Shown: positions 16,728-26,060, numbered from the stretch's first letter. The stretch: 64,000 bases of DNA from Intestinicryptomonas porci (GCF_033971905.1 NZ_JALBUT010000001.1:124001-188000), one strand, 5' to 3'. Notes: generated by a model from the letters alone, not told the origin. Translations and numbers: made by a program.

Positions 16728-17891
16728 TCACTTTTCCTCTTTCAGCGGAAAGCCGAAGCGTTTTGCGAGTTTTAGCGGGTCGGGTTTTAAGCCTATTTTT
16801 GCAAGGCGTTCGATTACGGAAAGTTCCGACAAATGGCTTTCGTAGTCCGGAAGCCGCAGTATGAACTTTGCGCGCGGCGCGGTATTGCCGAAAGCAAGCT
16901 CGATTACGGTTTTGTCTATTTGCATGTTAAGTGTTTGCGATATATTTTCGGCGTCGTCTTCCTCAATCAGGGAGCTTTCGTACCATTGCGAAGTCGAGCC
17001 CAATTCGCTCTTGCCTCCCATTGTCGCGAGGTCTCCGCCGCGCCAAAGCGCGCACAGCATTCTGTCCATTCTTTCAACGAGCTGGGGATAGGGCAGTGCG
17101 CCGCGGCTTGACAAGTCTATCGCTTCGATGTCCGTACCCTGCGAAAACACTGCGTGAAATTCCGCTCCGAAGTCGCTTGCTGCTTTGCACGCCGCCTCCC
17201 ATTGTTCGCTGCCGGGATAGGCGTCGGTTTTGGCTTTCACTCCCGGCATTCCGTTTCGCTCGCAGTAGATTAGCCAGTCGCGCAGTGTGAGATGCTTGAA
17301 AATGTAGGCGATTGTGCTTGGTATCATAAGCCCGTCAGAAGTTGTTATGAGCCATTCTTTTTCTTTAAGCTCCGTTCCTTCTCTTAACTGCCCCTCGCAC
17401 TCCAAAAGGCGAAGCGACCCCGAAGTGTTTTCAAAAAGCCAAAGGGGATAGCGGACGAATTTTGCGGAAAGCGACGAACCTTTTCTTTTAAATTCCACTT
17501 TGTGCGCGGAGTATTTCATTCCCACCGATTCCATCATCTGCATTACGAGCATTCTAAGCCCTCCGCGCTCGTTTTTATCGGCAAGGTTTTCTACTTCGAT
17601 GGAAGAGTAGAAGTCTCTCAGAACCTTTGCGTGCTCCTGCGCCGTTTTACTTTCATCGAGCGCGACGACTTCCCCGTCGAGGCGGGCGACGCATTTGCGG
17701 CGTTTTAGAAAAAGCCCGCTTATTAAGTCGTCCCGCATTGCGACCGCTTCAAATATTCTTGCCGCCGCGCCGAGTCTGCCCGCTTCAAAAGCTTCGATTG
17801 CCCTCGCCAGTGTTTCGGGCTTTAAATTTCTTAACGCGCCTGTCCCGATTCTTCGGGAAGGCATTTGAATTGATGATAGATTTGCGTTCAT
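16728..17891 (-). CDS. Mu gp29-like (DUF935) portal protein
   Basis: The first gene of the cassette, 387 residues from the ATG at 17891. The order of blocks fits DUF935 portals: an N-terminal AMRDDLISGLFLKRRKCVA segment, then RYPLWLFENTSG, DWLIYCERNGMPGVKAKTDAYPG (the wing/crown helix region), PYPQLVERMDRMLCALWRGGDLAT, and a C-terminal RLPDYESHLSELS tail. Mu gp29 is over 500 residues, so the C-terminus is shorter. A terminase gene, normally directly upstream, is absent: only 153 bases separate this start from the divergent ligA start. Confidence 0.75.
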   Translation of the reverse strand: MNANLSSIQMPSRRIGTGALRNLKPETLARAIEAFEAGRLGAAARIFEAVAMRDDLISGLFLKRRKCVARLDGEVVALDESKTAQEHAKVLRDFYSSIEVENLADKNERGGLRMLVMQMMESVGMKYSAHKVEFKRKGSSLSAKFVRYPLWLFENTSGSLRLLECEGQLREGTELKEKEWLITTSDGLMIPSTIAYIFKHLTLRDWLIYCERNGMPGVKAKTDAYPGSEQWEAACKAASDFGAEFHAVFSQGTDIEAIDLSSRGALPYPQLVERMDRMLCALWRGGDLATMGGKSELGSTSQWYESSLIEEDDAENISQTLNMQIDKTVIELAFGNTAPRAKFILRLPDYESHLSELSVIERLAKIGLKPDPLKLAKRFGFPLKEEK

Positions 17892-17897
17892 GGGCGC

Positions 17898-17926
17898 AAT
17901 ATAACCCGAAAGCAAAAATTGCGCAA
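17898..17926 (-). promoter_or_regulatory. Candidate promoter of the phage-like cassette
   Basis: On the minus strand, TTGCGC (17921-17926), 17 bases, TATATT (17898-17903). The -10 box ends only 6 bases before the portal ATG, so transcription would start at or very near the start codon and give a leaderless message. Confidence 0.35.
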
Positions 17927-18044
17927 ACGTACTTTGGATGTATTGGATTAAACTGATTGTTTTGATATGGCGCGTGCGTTTGATATTTTTGAAGTTTGTG
18001 GATTTTGGGTTGATTTTTGCGTCGAAAAATAAAAGATAAAAAAC

Positions 18045-20231
18045 ATGGAAAATGCGGGAGACGAAATTTCTTCATTGCGCAAAATGATTGCGGAATACGA
18101 GCGGCTTTACCGCATTGAAAACGCGCCTGCAATAAGCGACGCGGAATACGACAGGCTCTTGCGCAGGCTCCGCGATTTGGAGGACGCCCACCCCGAATTT
18201 TACAGCGCGGATTCTCCCACTCAAAAGGTTGGCGACGATGCTTCAAGCGGGTTTGAAAAGCGCGCCCACCTTTCAAAAATGCTCAGCTTGGACAATGCGT
18301 TCAGCTTTGAGGATTTAAAGGAGTTTGACGAGAGACTGCGCAGGGCGATAGGCTCTTCCAAAGCCTTGAAGTATGTAGTTGAGCCTAAAATAGACGGCGC
18401 GGGGATTTCCGCGGTTTACGAAAACGGCAAGCTTTCGCGCCTTTTGACGCGCGGAAACGGAAGCGTGGGAGACGACATCACGCGCAATGTTTCCGTCGTA
18501 AAAAATCTTCCGCTTGAATTAAGTGGCGGGAATATTCCCAAGCTTTTGGAAGTCCGCGGAGAAGCCTTTATGGCGAATTCCGAATTTGATAAAATTCGGG
18601 CGCGGCAGGAGGCTGAATTTGCGGCGGACGAACAGGCGCGGTTTGACGGGGAAGAAGAGGCAAATCCGTCAAAAAAAATTCGGCTTTACGCAAATCCGCG
18701 CAACCTCGCGGCGGGGACTTTGAAGCTTCTCGACAAGAAAATTCTTGCCCAAAGGTCGCTTCTTGCGAACTTTTATTCGATAGGGAAAATAGAGGGAGCG
18801 GAGATACTTTTTCAAAGCGATCTTGCTAAGTTTTTAAAGTCTTTGGGTCTTCCGTCTGTCAATTGGTATTCCATTGCTTTCGGGATAGATGAAGTTTTCC
18901 AAAAAATTTGCCTTCTTGACAAAGAGCGCGGCGCGTTCGACTTCAACACAGACGGTGCGGTTGTGAAATTAGACGATATGTCGCTTTACTCTCTCGCGGG
19001 GTGGACGAGCAAATTTCCGCGCTGGGCAACCGCATGGAAGTACAAGCCCGCGCGCGTAAAAGTTCGAATTTATGACATCACTTTGCAAGTGGGAAGAACG
19101 GGCGCGATTACTCCCGTTGCGGAGCTTGAAGACGCCAAAAAAGAGGGCGCAAGGCTTCCTGTTTTGCTTTCGGGCACAAACGTTTCGCGCGCAACATTAC
19201 ATAATTTCGACGAAATTGCCCGAAAAGACATAAGAATAGGAGATGTTGTCGAAATCGAAAAGGCGGGAGAAATCATACCTGATGTCGTTCGCATTTTGCC
19301 CGAATACCGAAAGGAAAACGCAGTGGCGTATGCCGCGCCTAAACATTGCCCGAAGTGCGGCTCAACTCTTGTTCGCAATATCGACGAGGCGGTTTTAAGG
19401 TGCATAAACCCCGAATGCCCCGAACAGATGCGAAGAAGAATTATCCACTTCGCGTCCCGAGCCTGCATGGATATAGACGGGCTTGGCGATGCTGTTGTTT
19501 CCCAACTTGTGTCTCTTGGAATTTTGAAAAATTTTGCCGACATTTACACTTTGAATGCCGACGATTTGTACAAAATAAAGAATTTCAAGCAAAAATCCGT
19601 GGAAAATCTTTTGAGCGCAATTCAAGACAGCAAAAAGCGGGATTTGTGGCGGCTTATTTCGGGGCTTGGCATTCCGTATGTCGGGGAGCGCGCGGCAAAG
19701 GATTTTGCGCTTGCCTTTAAGAGTCTCGATTCTTTCATGAGTGCGGACATGAAGGCTCTTTCCGATATTTCGGGGGTTGGGGAGCGGATAATATTTTCTG
19801 TCTTGCAGTTCTTCAAAAGCGATGAAAATTTGCGCATAATAAACAGGTTGCGCGAAAGCGGACTGAATTTCAAGGCGGAGGAAAATTCGCAATCGGCGGC
19901 TTTCGGCGGCAAGATTTTCGCGCTTACGGGAACTTTGAATTCTATGGGAAGAAGCGATGCAAAACGCCTTATAGAGTCTTACGGCGGCAGGGTAGGCTCA
20001 GGCGTAAGCAAAACCACCGATTTTTTAATAAGCGCAAGCGAAAGCTCTTCTAAATTAGACAAAGCCCGCGAATTGGGCGTAAAAATTCTGGGCGAGGACG
20101 AATTTCTTTCGATGCTTAAAGAAGCCGAAGCTTCCGCGGGATTCGGCGTAAAGTCGGACGAAACTCCCATAAAAAGTAAAAACTCTTCGCCCCAAAATTC
20201 TTCGGGGCAAATGTCGCTTTTTGATTTTTAA
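18045..20231 (+). CDS. ligA: NAD+-dependent DNA ligase
   Basis: A 728-residue enzyme that seals nicks in replication and repair. Domains in order: Ia NAD-binding helices (EYDRLLRRLRDLE), adenylation domain with the nucleotidyl Lys115 in KIDG, OB fold, a Cys4 zinc finger (CPKC then CINPEC, residues ~435-460), helix-hairpin-helix repeats (MDIDGLGDAVVSQLVSLGI, then GLGIPYVGERAA), and a BRCT domain at about 625-700. A polar tail of ~30 residues follows. Larger than E. coli LigA (671), with an insertion of ~25 residues around 190-215. The cassette next to it runs the other way. Confidence 0.97.
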   Translation: MENAGDEISSLRKMIAEYERLYRIENAPAISDAEYDRLLRRLRDLEDAHPEFYSADSPTQKVGDDASSGFEKRAHLSKMLSLDNAFSFEDLKEFDERLRRAIGSSKALKYVVEPKIDGAGISAVYENGKLSRLLTRGNGSVGDDITRNVSVVKNLPLELSGGNIPKLLEVRGEAFMANSEFDKIRARQEAEFAADEQARFDGEEEANPSKKIRLYANPRNLAAGTLKLLDKKILAQRSLLANFYSIGKIEGAEILFQSDLAKFLKSLGLPSVNWYSIAFGIDEVFQKICLLDKERGAFDFNTDGAVVKLDDMSLYSLAGWTSKFPRWATAWKYKPARVKVRIYDITLQVGRTGAITPVAELEDAKKEGARLPVLLSGTNVSRATLHNFDEIARKDIRIGDVVEIEKAGEIIPDVVRILPEYRKENAVAYAAPKHCPKCGSTLVRNIDEAVLRCINPECPEQMRRRIIHFASRACMDIDGLGDAVVSQLVSLGILKNFADIYTLNADDLYKIKNFKQKSVENLLSAIQDSKKRDLWRLISGLGIPYVGERAAKDFALAFKSLDSFMSADMKALSDISGVGERIIFSVLQFFKSDENLRIINRLRESGLNFKAEENSQSAAFGGKIFALTGTLNSMGRSDAKRLIESYGGRVGSGVSKTTDFLISASESSSKLDKARELGVKILGEDEFLSMLKEAEASAGFGVKSDETPIKSKNSSPQNSSGQMSLFDF

Positions 20232-20240
20232 AAGCGCAAA

Positions 20241-20278
20241 AAAAATCGGCGAACTCTAATTGAGCCCGCCGATTTTTT
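20241..20278. terminator. Bidirectional terminator between ligA and the NCS1 permease
   Basis: AAAATCGGCG (20242-20251) pairs with CGCCGATTTT (20267-20276), with an inner CTC/GAG pair. Both strands continue into U runs, so it can serve ligA and the convergent permease gene. Confidence 0.8.
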
Positions 20279-20290
20279 ATTTTTGAAAGC

Positions 20291-21664
20291 CTACTTTACA
20301 AGTTTTGTTTTAAGCCCCGCCTTCATGCAAATCGCGTATAAACCCGCGCCCACAAAGAAGGAAATAACGGGATTGAACGGCAAGTCTTTAAGATAGCCGA
20401 ACATCGGCAAAACGCCGATGATAAAACCTGCCGCCCATGCTATCCAGCCTGCGGGGTTAAGACCCGCCCTTGCGCCCGACCATTTGAAGCCTGCCAATAC
20501 ATAGTCTGCCGCCAATGCTCCGCAAATGGGCGCGAAGCTTGCTCCGAAGAACACGAAAATCGTAACGGCTTTTCCCGCAACGCCCGTTAATGCAAGCGCG
20601 ATTGCCGCCGCTCCGCCAATCGCAACGGAGAGGTTTGCGTTGATTTTCGGAAGCATTGTTTTAAACGAATTTGCCGCAATCATTGCCGAGAAGCATGCGG
20701 CGGGGAAAGCGGAAATCGCCAAGAGGAACATGCAAATCTTTCCTATTGAAGAACCCAATACCGCGTTCATTACGACTGTCGCGTCAAGGGGCATTTTCGC
20801 CTGAATCAATGCCGGCAGCATATCTTTGTTGCCGTACGCGCCTGCTACAATTACGATTGCCGCAACTGCCGTGAAAATCATAAAGAAAGTGATGCCGACC
20901 AAACCGCCCCAGCGGACGTCGCTTTTGTTTCTTGCTCCCGTTGCAAAGTCCGCGCCTGCCGCGCCTGCAGTTGCAAAGAAGCCAATCATTGCGGTTGTTA
21001 TAAGGGATATGATTGCAAGTTTGGAAATGGGAGCCGCCTTTGCCGCGTCAGCTATTGGTGCAAAGACTTTGGGATCGAAGTTTGAAACCGTGCAAGCGGT
21101 TTTTGCAACGAGAATGATTAAAATCACAAGGGGAATGAGCGGCAGATAAGTGGAAATTTTTGCGACATACTTAATACCTACAAGTCCCATGAAAGTTGCA
21201 AGCGCACCCCAGGCTATCATTATACCGTAGAGCGCGGCGGTTGTTTGCATTGATTCTGGCAGGCACATGTAAAGAAGCGCGGAAGAGCCCGCAATGTTTA
21301 CGCCGACCCAGCCGAACTGCAAAAGCCCCATTAAAAGCCCGGGCATTACAATGCCGCCTTTTGCGCCGAATACCGAAGAGCCTATCACATAAAGAGGCAT
21401 TCCGCTTTTCATGCCCATAAGTGCGGGAACTTTGTAGTAGAGCAAATAGCACAAAATCGCGCCTATCACCACGCCGATAATCGGAGTTAAAACGCCCTGT
21501 GCGAGACCGCCTGCTCCCGCGCCGATGTTTACCGTGTTTTGCCAGAACACGAACCATAAAATTATCCCCGCATACGACGGAGCGATGTTTTTGAACCAAG
21601 CCGTTCTGTTTTCCGCGGAGTTCGGCTTAGCCTCCGCCAAATATGATGGTAGATTTTCTTTCAT
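20291..21664 (-). CDS. NCS1-family (cytosine/purine permease-like) transporter
   Basis: A 457-residue inner-membrane protein with about twelve hydrophobic segments and an N-terminal cytoplasmic tail. The sequence after the tail (RTAWFKNIAPSYAGIILWFVFWQ, then a Gly/Ala-rich helix and a GQFGWV-like LQFGWVGVNIAG segment) fits the CodB/NCS1 family of nucleobase or related-compound symporters. No catabolic gene such as cytosine deaminase lies next to it, so the substrate is open (cytosine, purine, hydantoin or thiamine precursor). It is a single gene with its own terminator. Confidence 0.8.
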   Translation of the reverse strand: MKENLPSYLAEAKPNSAENRTAWFKNIAPSYAGIILWFVFWQNTVNIGAGAGGLAQGVLTPIIGVVIGAILCYLLYYKVPALMGMKSGMPLYVIGSSVFGAKGGIVMPGLLMGLLQFGWVGVNIAGSSALLYMCLPESMQTTAALYGIMIAWGALATFMGLVGIKYVAKISTYLPLIPLVILIILVAKTACTVSNFDPKVFAPIADAAKAAPISKLAIISLITTAMIGFFATAGAAGADFATGARNKSDVRWGGLVGITFFMIFTAVAAIVIVAGAYGNKDMLPALIQAKMPLDATVVMNAVLGSSIGKICMFLLAISAFPAACFSAMIAANSFKTMLPKINANLSVAIGGAAAIALALTGVAGKAVTIFVFFGASFAPICGALAADYVLAGFKWSGARAGLNPAGWIAWAAGFIIGVLPMFGYLKDLPFNPVISFFVGAGLYAICMKAGLKTKLVK

Positions 21665-21740
21665 ACAATTTATGTGTTAAATGAATTACATAAAATGCTA
21701 AGCTGAAATTATTTTTTTATCAAGCCAAAAGAGACGCGCA

Positions 21741-21768
21741 AAAAAAAGACCCGAAATGTTCGGGTCTT
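21741..21768 (-). terminator. Terminator of the outer-membrane protein gene
   Basis: A perfect 10-bp stem (AAGACCCGAA 21746-21755 with TTCGGGTCTT 21759-21768) with loop ATG, followed on the minus strand by UUUUUUU. Confidence 0.85.
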
Positions 21769-21785
21769 GATATTCTGTGGAAATT

Positions 21786-22598
21786 TTAAAATTCGATGCT
21801 GAGTTTTGCTCCGTACCAAACATGGTCGCTCTTTTCGCGGTAGAAATAGCCCGCGCAGTCTTTTTCTTCAAACCTGTCGCAATAGCGTATGCCGCCGCTT
21901 ATCGAAATGTTGGGGGTGATGGCGTATGCCAAGTCTGCGGTTGCACCCCAATACATATAGTGCCCGAATTCCGAAGTTTCGGATTTTATGTAGGCGCAAT
22001 TTGCGCTGAGGGGAAGGGTCAGGTTGTTTAAGCCTATGTAAGCTCCTATCGGAAATTCATATGAAATCGATGCTTCGATATTGTGCGTTTCAAGCTGAAA
22101 ATTGTAGTAGTAATACACGGAAGGGCTGATGTTAAAGCCGAAGAGAAGATCGGTTGTGTCTATTGTAATTCCTGCGTAAATTTCGGAATCGTAGTATTTG
22201 CCGTCGTGGTCTGAGGGGTACCAGTAATATTGGTAGCCGACATCGAAAACAAAAATGCTTAGCGAATAATTAAGACCCGCGTAAAAATCAACTTCTTCGA
22301 GGTTTTCCAGCTCACCCGTCGATTTGTTTTTCTTGTCCTTCAAAGGCTCGTTCATCCATGCGCCTGCGTACGCGTCAAATCCGAGAATTTCATAGGAAAG
22401 TTCGATGTTCGGCTGTATGGAATGCCCTGCGAGCTTGTCGCCCCTGAACATGTATGCGGTAGTATATTCAACCGATGCCGAGACACTCAGGTTTGAAAGC
22501 GAGGGGTTTGTTATCGAGTCGGTCGGAAAGCTTCCGTCATGGGCGTAAGACGCCGCGGAGATGGCAAATATGCCCAGGATTGATGCGATTTTTTTCAT
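21786..22598 (-). CDS. TorF-like outer-membrane beta-barrel protein
   Basis: A 270-residue protein with a signal peptide (cleavage near SAASYA, residue 19) and a run of amphipathic strands rich in Tyr and aromatic girdle residues, ending in Phe as usual for BAM-inserted barrels (AKLSIEF). The early block SVSASVEYTTAYMFRGDKLAG and paired strands such as YEILGFDAYAGAWMN match the 'TorF family putative porin' group, which has no firm substrate. It is a lone gene, and its role is probably diffusion of small solutes. Confidence 0.75.
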   Translation of the reverse strand: MKKIASILGIFAISAASYAHDGSFPTDSITNPSLSNLSVSASVEYTTAYMFRGDKLAGHSIQPNIELSYEILGFDAYAGAWMNEPLKDKKNKSTGELENLEEVDFYAGLNYSLSIFVFDVGYQYYWYPSDHDGKYYDSEIYAGITIDTTDLLFGFNISPSVYYYYNFQLETHNIEASISYEFPIGAYIGLNNLTLPLSANCAYIKSETSEFGHYMYWGATADLAYAITPNISISGGIRYCDRFEEKDCAGYFYREKSDHVWYGAKLSIEF

Positions 22599-22661
22599 TT
22601 TCTGTATGTTTTTTTTGGTTAAAGGTTAAAAATCTTTAAAAATATGCAAGTTTTGCAAGCA

Positions 22662-23672
22662 TTATTTCTCCAAAATCCATATATTGCGGAAGCTGACCTT
22701 GTCGTTATGGTCTTGAAGCTTTAAATTGTACGGCGGCATCGGATGGCGGAAGTTTTTGCGCTGAGGCTGAGGGCAGCTTGTTCCATGAGGAAATTCCGTA
22801 TTTGAATGTATTTTTACGCCGTTATGCCAAACGTTAACTTTGGCGTATTCCATAATCTTTCCGTTTTCAAATTTGGGAGCGGTAAATTCAATGTCGTAAG
22901 TTTGCCACGATTCGGGCGGAAGCGAAGCGTTTACTTGCGGAGGCGTTATTCTGTACGCCGCGCCGCAGTCGTTCCAGCCGCCGTCATTTCCAAATGAGTC
23001 GAGAATTTGGATTTCGTAAGGTCCCGTAAAAAATCCCGAATTGCCCCTTGCCTGCGAGTCGTGGTTTGGCATATAGGGAATTTTAAATTCCAAATGTATT
23101 TTGAAGTCTTTGAATTTTCTCTTGGAAACGATGGTTTGGTTTTTGCCTTTTTCTTCGCCGTCTTGCGCGCGCGCCACTGTCATTGAGTTGTCGTTTGAAA
23201 TTTTCCAGACACATTTTTTGCCACGCTCATTTTGCCATTCGTCAGTGTTCGAGCCGTCAAACAGCACGATTGCGCCTTTCGGGGGCTTTTCTCCGAGCGT
23301 GGGAGATTTTCTTTCGATTTTCTTTAATTTGAGGACGCCGCTTTTATTGCCGCTTGAACATTTGAATTCGCCGCCGTTTTCGCCAATTTCACCGCTGAAT
23401 TTGTATCGGCCTTCGTTTTCGATTTTAAGCACACCGTTTTCGGGCTTCAAAGCTTTTGCCAAGACTTCAATATCGCTTCGCTTGTCAAATTCCGGCATGA
23501 TTTTTAGGCGGTAGCCGTCTTTATGCCTTGAAATTTGGGCGACCATTTCCTTGTTGTTTTCGTAAGGATATATTTTGAAGTTTTCGATTGTGCCTGCGTA
23601 TTCTCCGACGAGAGGATCGACTGCAAACGCGCTTAAAGCAGATAAAAACAATGTGGCAAATGCAAATTTCAT
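22662..23672 (-). CDS. Secreted DUF1080 (3-keto-disaccharide hydrolase-like) protein
   Basis: A 336-residue protein with signal peptide (SALSAFA, residue 17). Residues 20-115 form a small beta domain. From about 130 on comes a DUF1080 jelly-roll with the typical blocks IVLFDGSNTDEWQ, FKDFKIHLEFKIPY, RGNSGFFTGPYEIQILDSFG, WQTYDIEFTAPKF and the C-terminal KLQDHNDKVSFRNIWI. Some members of this family hydrolyse 3-keto-glycosides. It is exported and likely helps glycan breakdown, as do the GH2 and esterase genes in the window. Confidence 0.85.
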   Translation of the reverse strand: MKFAFATLFLSALSAFAVDPLVGEYAGTIENFKIYPYENNKEMVAQISRHKDGYRLKIMPEFDKRSDIEVLAKALKPENGVLKIENEGRYKFSGEIGENGGEFKCSSGNKSGVLKLKKIERKSPTLGEKPPKGAIVLFDGSNTDEWQNERGKKCVWKISNDNSMTVARAQDGEEKGKNQTIVSKRKFKDFKIHLEFKIPYMPNHDSQARGNSGFFTGPYEIQILDSFGNDGGWNDCGAAYRITPPQVNASLPPESWQTYDIEFTAPKFENGKIMEYAKVNVWHNGVKIHSNTEFPHGTSCPQPQRKNFRHPMPPYNLKLQDHNDKVSFRNIWILEK

Positions 23673-23771
23673 AAAAATATTTTGCTTGCGTGGCAGAACA
23701 TTGTCAAGAGCGTTATAAAACGCCCTTTAATTGCTTTGACAAAGAATTCCGATTTTCGATAATAAAAAAAT

Positions 23772-24833
23772 ATGAAAAGATATGCTGTCATTATGGCGGG
23801 AGGCATGGGCGAACGCTTTTGGCCTTTGAGCAGGGCGGAAAGACCCAAACACTTGTGGAATATCACGGGCGGGGATTGCATGCTTTCGCTGACATTTGCG
23901 AGAGTTGCCCGCTTTATTCCGAAGTCGAACATAATGATAATAACAAATCCCGCGCAGATAAAGGGAATTAAAAAATACTGCCCCGAAATACCGCAGGAAA
24001 ACATAATATCGGAGCCTGTCGGCAGGGATACTACTGCGGCTGTCGGGCTTGCGGCGTTGCTTGTCCGCTTGCGCGCAAAGGGCGACGAATCTTCATTTGC
24101 GGTATTTCCATCCGACAGCGCCGTAAACGATGCCGAAGGGTTTTCGGAAACAATCGCGAAAGCCTTTGAAGTCGCGGAGAAGGGCGAAAGGCTTGTAACC
24201 ATCGGCATTAATCCGACTTTTCCCGCCACGGGCTACGGCTACATCAAGCGTTCGTCCGAGGAGGACGGCGCGTATAAGGTTGAAAGATTTTATGAAAAGC
24301 CCAACGAAATGCGCGCGGTTTCTTATCTTGAAAGCGGAGATTTTTATTGGAATTCGGGGATTTTCGTATGGCTTACTTCGTCTATTTCAAATGCTTTAAA
24401 AGACAACGCGCCAAAGACTTTCGGCATATTTGAAAAAATCGGGCGCGAGCTTGAAAACGGCGGAGATTTTGACAAGATTCTTGCCGAATATTATCCGCAG
24501 ATAGAGAAGATAAGCATAGATTTTTCCGTAATGGAAAAATCGCAGAACATTTGGGTTGTGCCCGCCGCTTTCGATTGGGACGATGTAGGTTCATGGGCTG
24601 CGGTTGAACGCCATTTGAAGCGCGACGGGAAAGGAAACATCGTAAACGGCGAATTTTATTCGTGCGACGCTTCCGACTGCGTGGTTTTTGACACCGCAAA
24701 CAGGGTTACCGCCATTGTAGGTCTTAAAGACATTGTGGTTATCCATTCTGACGACGCCACTTTGATTTGCAGGAAAGACTGCACAGAGAAAGTCAAGGAG
24801 CTTGTGCGCATTCTGCCGCCGAAGCTCAAATGA
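23772..24833 (+). CDS. manC: Mannose-1-phosphate guanylyltransferase
   Basis: A 353-residue nucleotidyltransferase making GDP-mannose from mannose 1-phosphate and GTP. The signature loop GGMGERFWPLSR with PKH is at residues ~10-26, and the active-site region shows FYEKPNEM and DFYWNSGIFVW. A left-handed beta-helix-like C-terminal part follows. It lacks the phosphomannose-isomerase cupin of bifunctional AlgA/ManC enzymes. GDP-mannose could feed the polysaccharide locus at the right end, which also retains a piece of gmd. Confidence 0.9.
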   Translation: MKRYAVIMAGGMGERFWPLSRAERPKHLWNITGGDCMLSLTFARVARFIPKSNIMIITNPAQIKGIKKYCPEIPQENIISEPVGRDTTAAVGLAALLVRLRAKGDESSFAVFPSDSAVNDAEGFSETIAKAFEVAEKGERLVTIGINPTFPATGYGYIKRSSEEDGAYKVERFYEKPNEMRAVSYLESGDFYWNSGIFVWLTSSISNALKDNAPKTFGIFEKIGRELENGGDFDKILAEYYPQIEKISIDFSVMEKSQNIWVVPAAFDWDDVGSWAAVERHLKRDGKGNIVNGEFYSCDASDCVVFDTANRVTAIVGLKDIVVIHSDDATLICRKDCTEKVKELVRILPPKLK

Positions 24834-24846
24834 TTTAAGTTTTTTT

Positions 24847-25467
24847 TTACAGATATTCGGCGGGGTTGCCGAAAGCGCATCTTGATTTTTCGACGTCTTT
24901 ATCGGCATGCGAATTTATGCCGAGCGTCGAGTTTTCAAACATAGTCATGCCGCTTTCAAGTATGGAAGAAGACGCCATGAACGCCCCGTCTTTCAGAGTT
25001 GCATTTTCCCCGACGACGCATTGGGAGGATATTGTGCAAAAATCTCCCGCTTTCGCTCCGCTTGAAATTTTAACTGACGTATTTATCGAGGCAAAGCTTC
25101 CTATTTCAACATTTGAGTCAATTACGCAAAATGGCGCGATTACCGCGCCTTCCGATATTTTCACGTTTAAGCCCAAAACGGAGCTTTGATGTATGAATGT
25201 GCCGAATTTTGCGCCTTTTGACTTCAAAATATCGGCAATGTTTTTTTTGATTTTGGGATTTGCCACTGCAAATATGACAGTGTCGCCTTCAAGAGGCTCG
25301 TAGCTTGCAAAATCTGATATTATTTTGTGGCAAATTCCAAATCCTTCAAGCGCGTTTGGGTTGTCGTCAATAAAACCGCGTATACTTTCAGGCGATTTTG
25401 CGTTTAACATATACGAATAAACTTCACGCCCGAATCCGCCCGCGCCCGCTATCACGAATTTTTTCAT
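24847..25467 (-). CDS. NeuD/PglD-like sugar O-/N-acyltransferase
   Basis: Start set at the ATG at 25467 (MKKFVIAGAGGFGREV), which begins the Rossmann-like N-terminal domain; 206 residues. The rest is a left-handed beta-helix of hexapeptide repeats (VKISEGAVIAPFCVIDSNVEIGSFASINTS in overlapping turns), ending with FGNPAEYL. Such enzymes acetylate UDP-linked amino sugars or sialic-acid-type sugars. It is convergent with manC, suggesting a small polysaccharide-precursor group away from the main locus. Confidence 0.82.
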   Translation of the reverse strand: MKKFVIAGAGGFGREVYSYMLNAKSPESIRGFIDDNPNALEGFGICHKIISDFASYEPLEGDTVIFAVANPKIKKNIADILKSKGAKFGTFIHQSSVLGLNVKISEGAVIAPFCVIDSNVEIGSFASINTSVKISSGAKAGDFCTISSQCVVGENATLKDGAFMASSSILESGMTMFENSTLGINSHADKDVEKSRCAFGNPAEYL

Positions 25468-25469
25468 TT

Positions 25470-26060
25470 TTAAGACAGAAAACTTTGGAATTTTTGCCAG
25501 GCTTCCGAATTTAAGCTGCCGATGCCGCCCTCGATTTCGCCGCTTTTTAATATGGTGAAATTTCTCAAATTCTTGCGGGGAGAGCCGACGCTCAAATCGG
25601 AATTGGAGCTTACCTTGACGCTTCCGTCTTCGCAAATATTTATCTTAATTTCAGCGTTGTCGCAGACTTTTATGTCGTCTAAAAAATCTTCTATTCTTGA
25701 AAATGGAATGTTTTTTGCGGCTTTTTTTATTTCGTTTTCAACCTGCGTCTTAACGAGGAAAGGGGCTTCCATCTCAAGGCTTTTGACTTCGCCCGAAAAG
25801 TCAGTTTCAAGGCTTGAAACGGTTGCGACGGTCATACCCATAAACTTGACGCCAAGCGGCTTTGAAAAGCGCGCGGACAATCCTTCGCCCGTTTCAATTT
25901 CTGTTTTTGCTCCGCTTTCCAATGAGGAAAACGGCGAGTCTATTTGAAGAGAGTTAAGAATTGTGATTTTTACGTTTTTCAAAGCCGTACCTTTTCTTAA
26001 TTTCGTCTGTTTTCTATGGAGGATAAAAGCTCCTTCATAAACTTTGGCTGGTTTTTGCAT
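25470..26060 (-). CDS. Conserved-looking hypothetical protein downstream of GH2
   Basis: Up to 196 residues, stopping 2 bases before the acyltransferase start. The frame opens at an ATG at 26060 inside the GH2 gene; a TTG at 25982, with a purine-rich stretch before it and clear of the GH2 stop, is a plausible real start (170 residues). No signal peptide or membrane segment. The middle is alpha/beta with repeated acidic strands (KITILNSLQIDSPFSS, then VKFMGMTVATVSSLETD), and the end is Ser-rich. It is not recognised and may be a small lipid- or DUF4403-type binding protein. Start and function are uncertain. Confidence 0.5.
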   Translation of the reverse strand: MQKPAKVYEGAFILHRKQTKLRKGTALKNVKITILNSLQIDSPFSSLESGAKTEIETGEGLSARFSKPLGVKFMGMTVATVSSLETDFSGEVKSLEMEAPFLVKTQVENEIKKAAKNIPFSRIEDFLDDIKVCDNAEIKINICEDGSVKVSSNSDLSVGSPRKNLRNFTILKSGEIEGGIGSLNSEAWQKFQSFLS

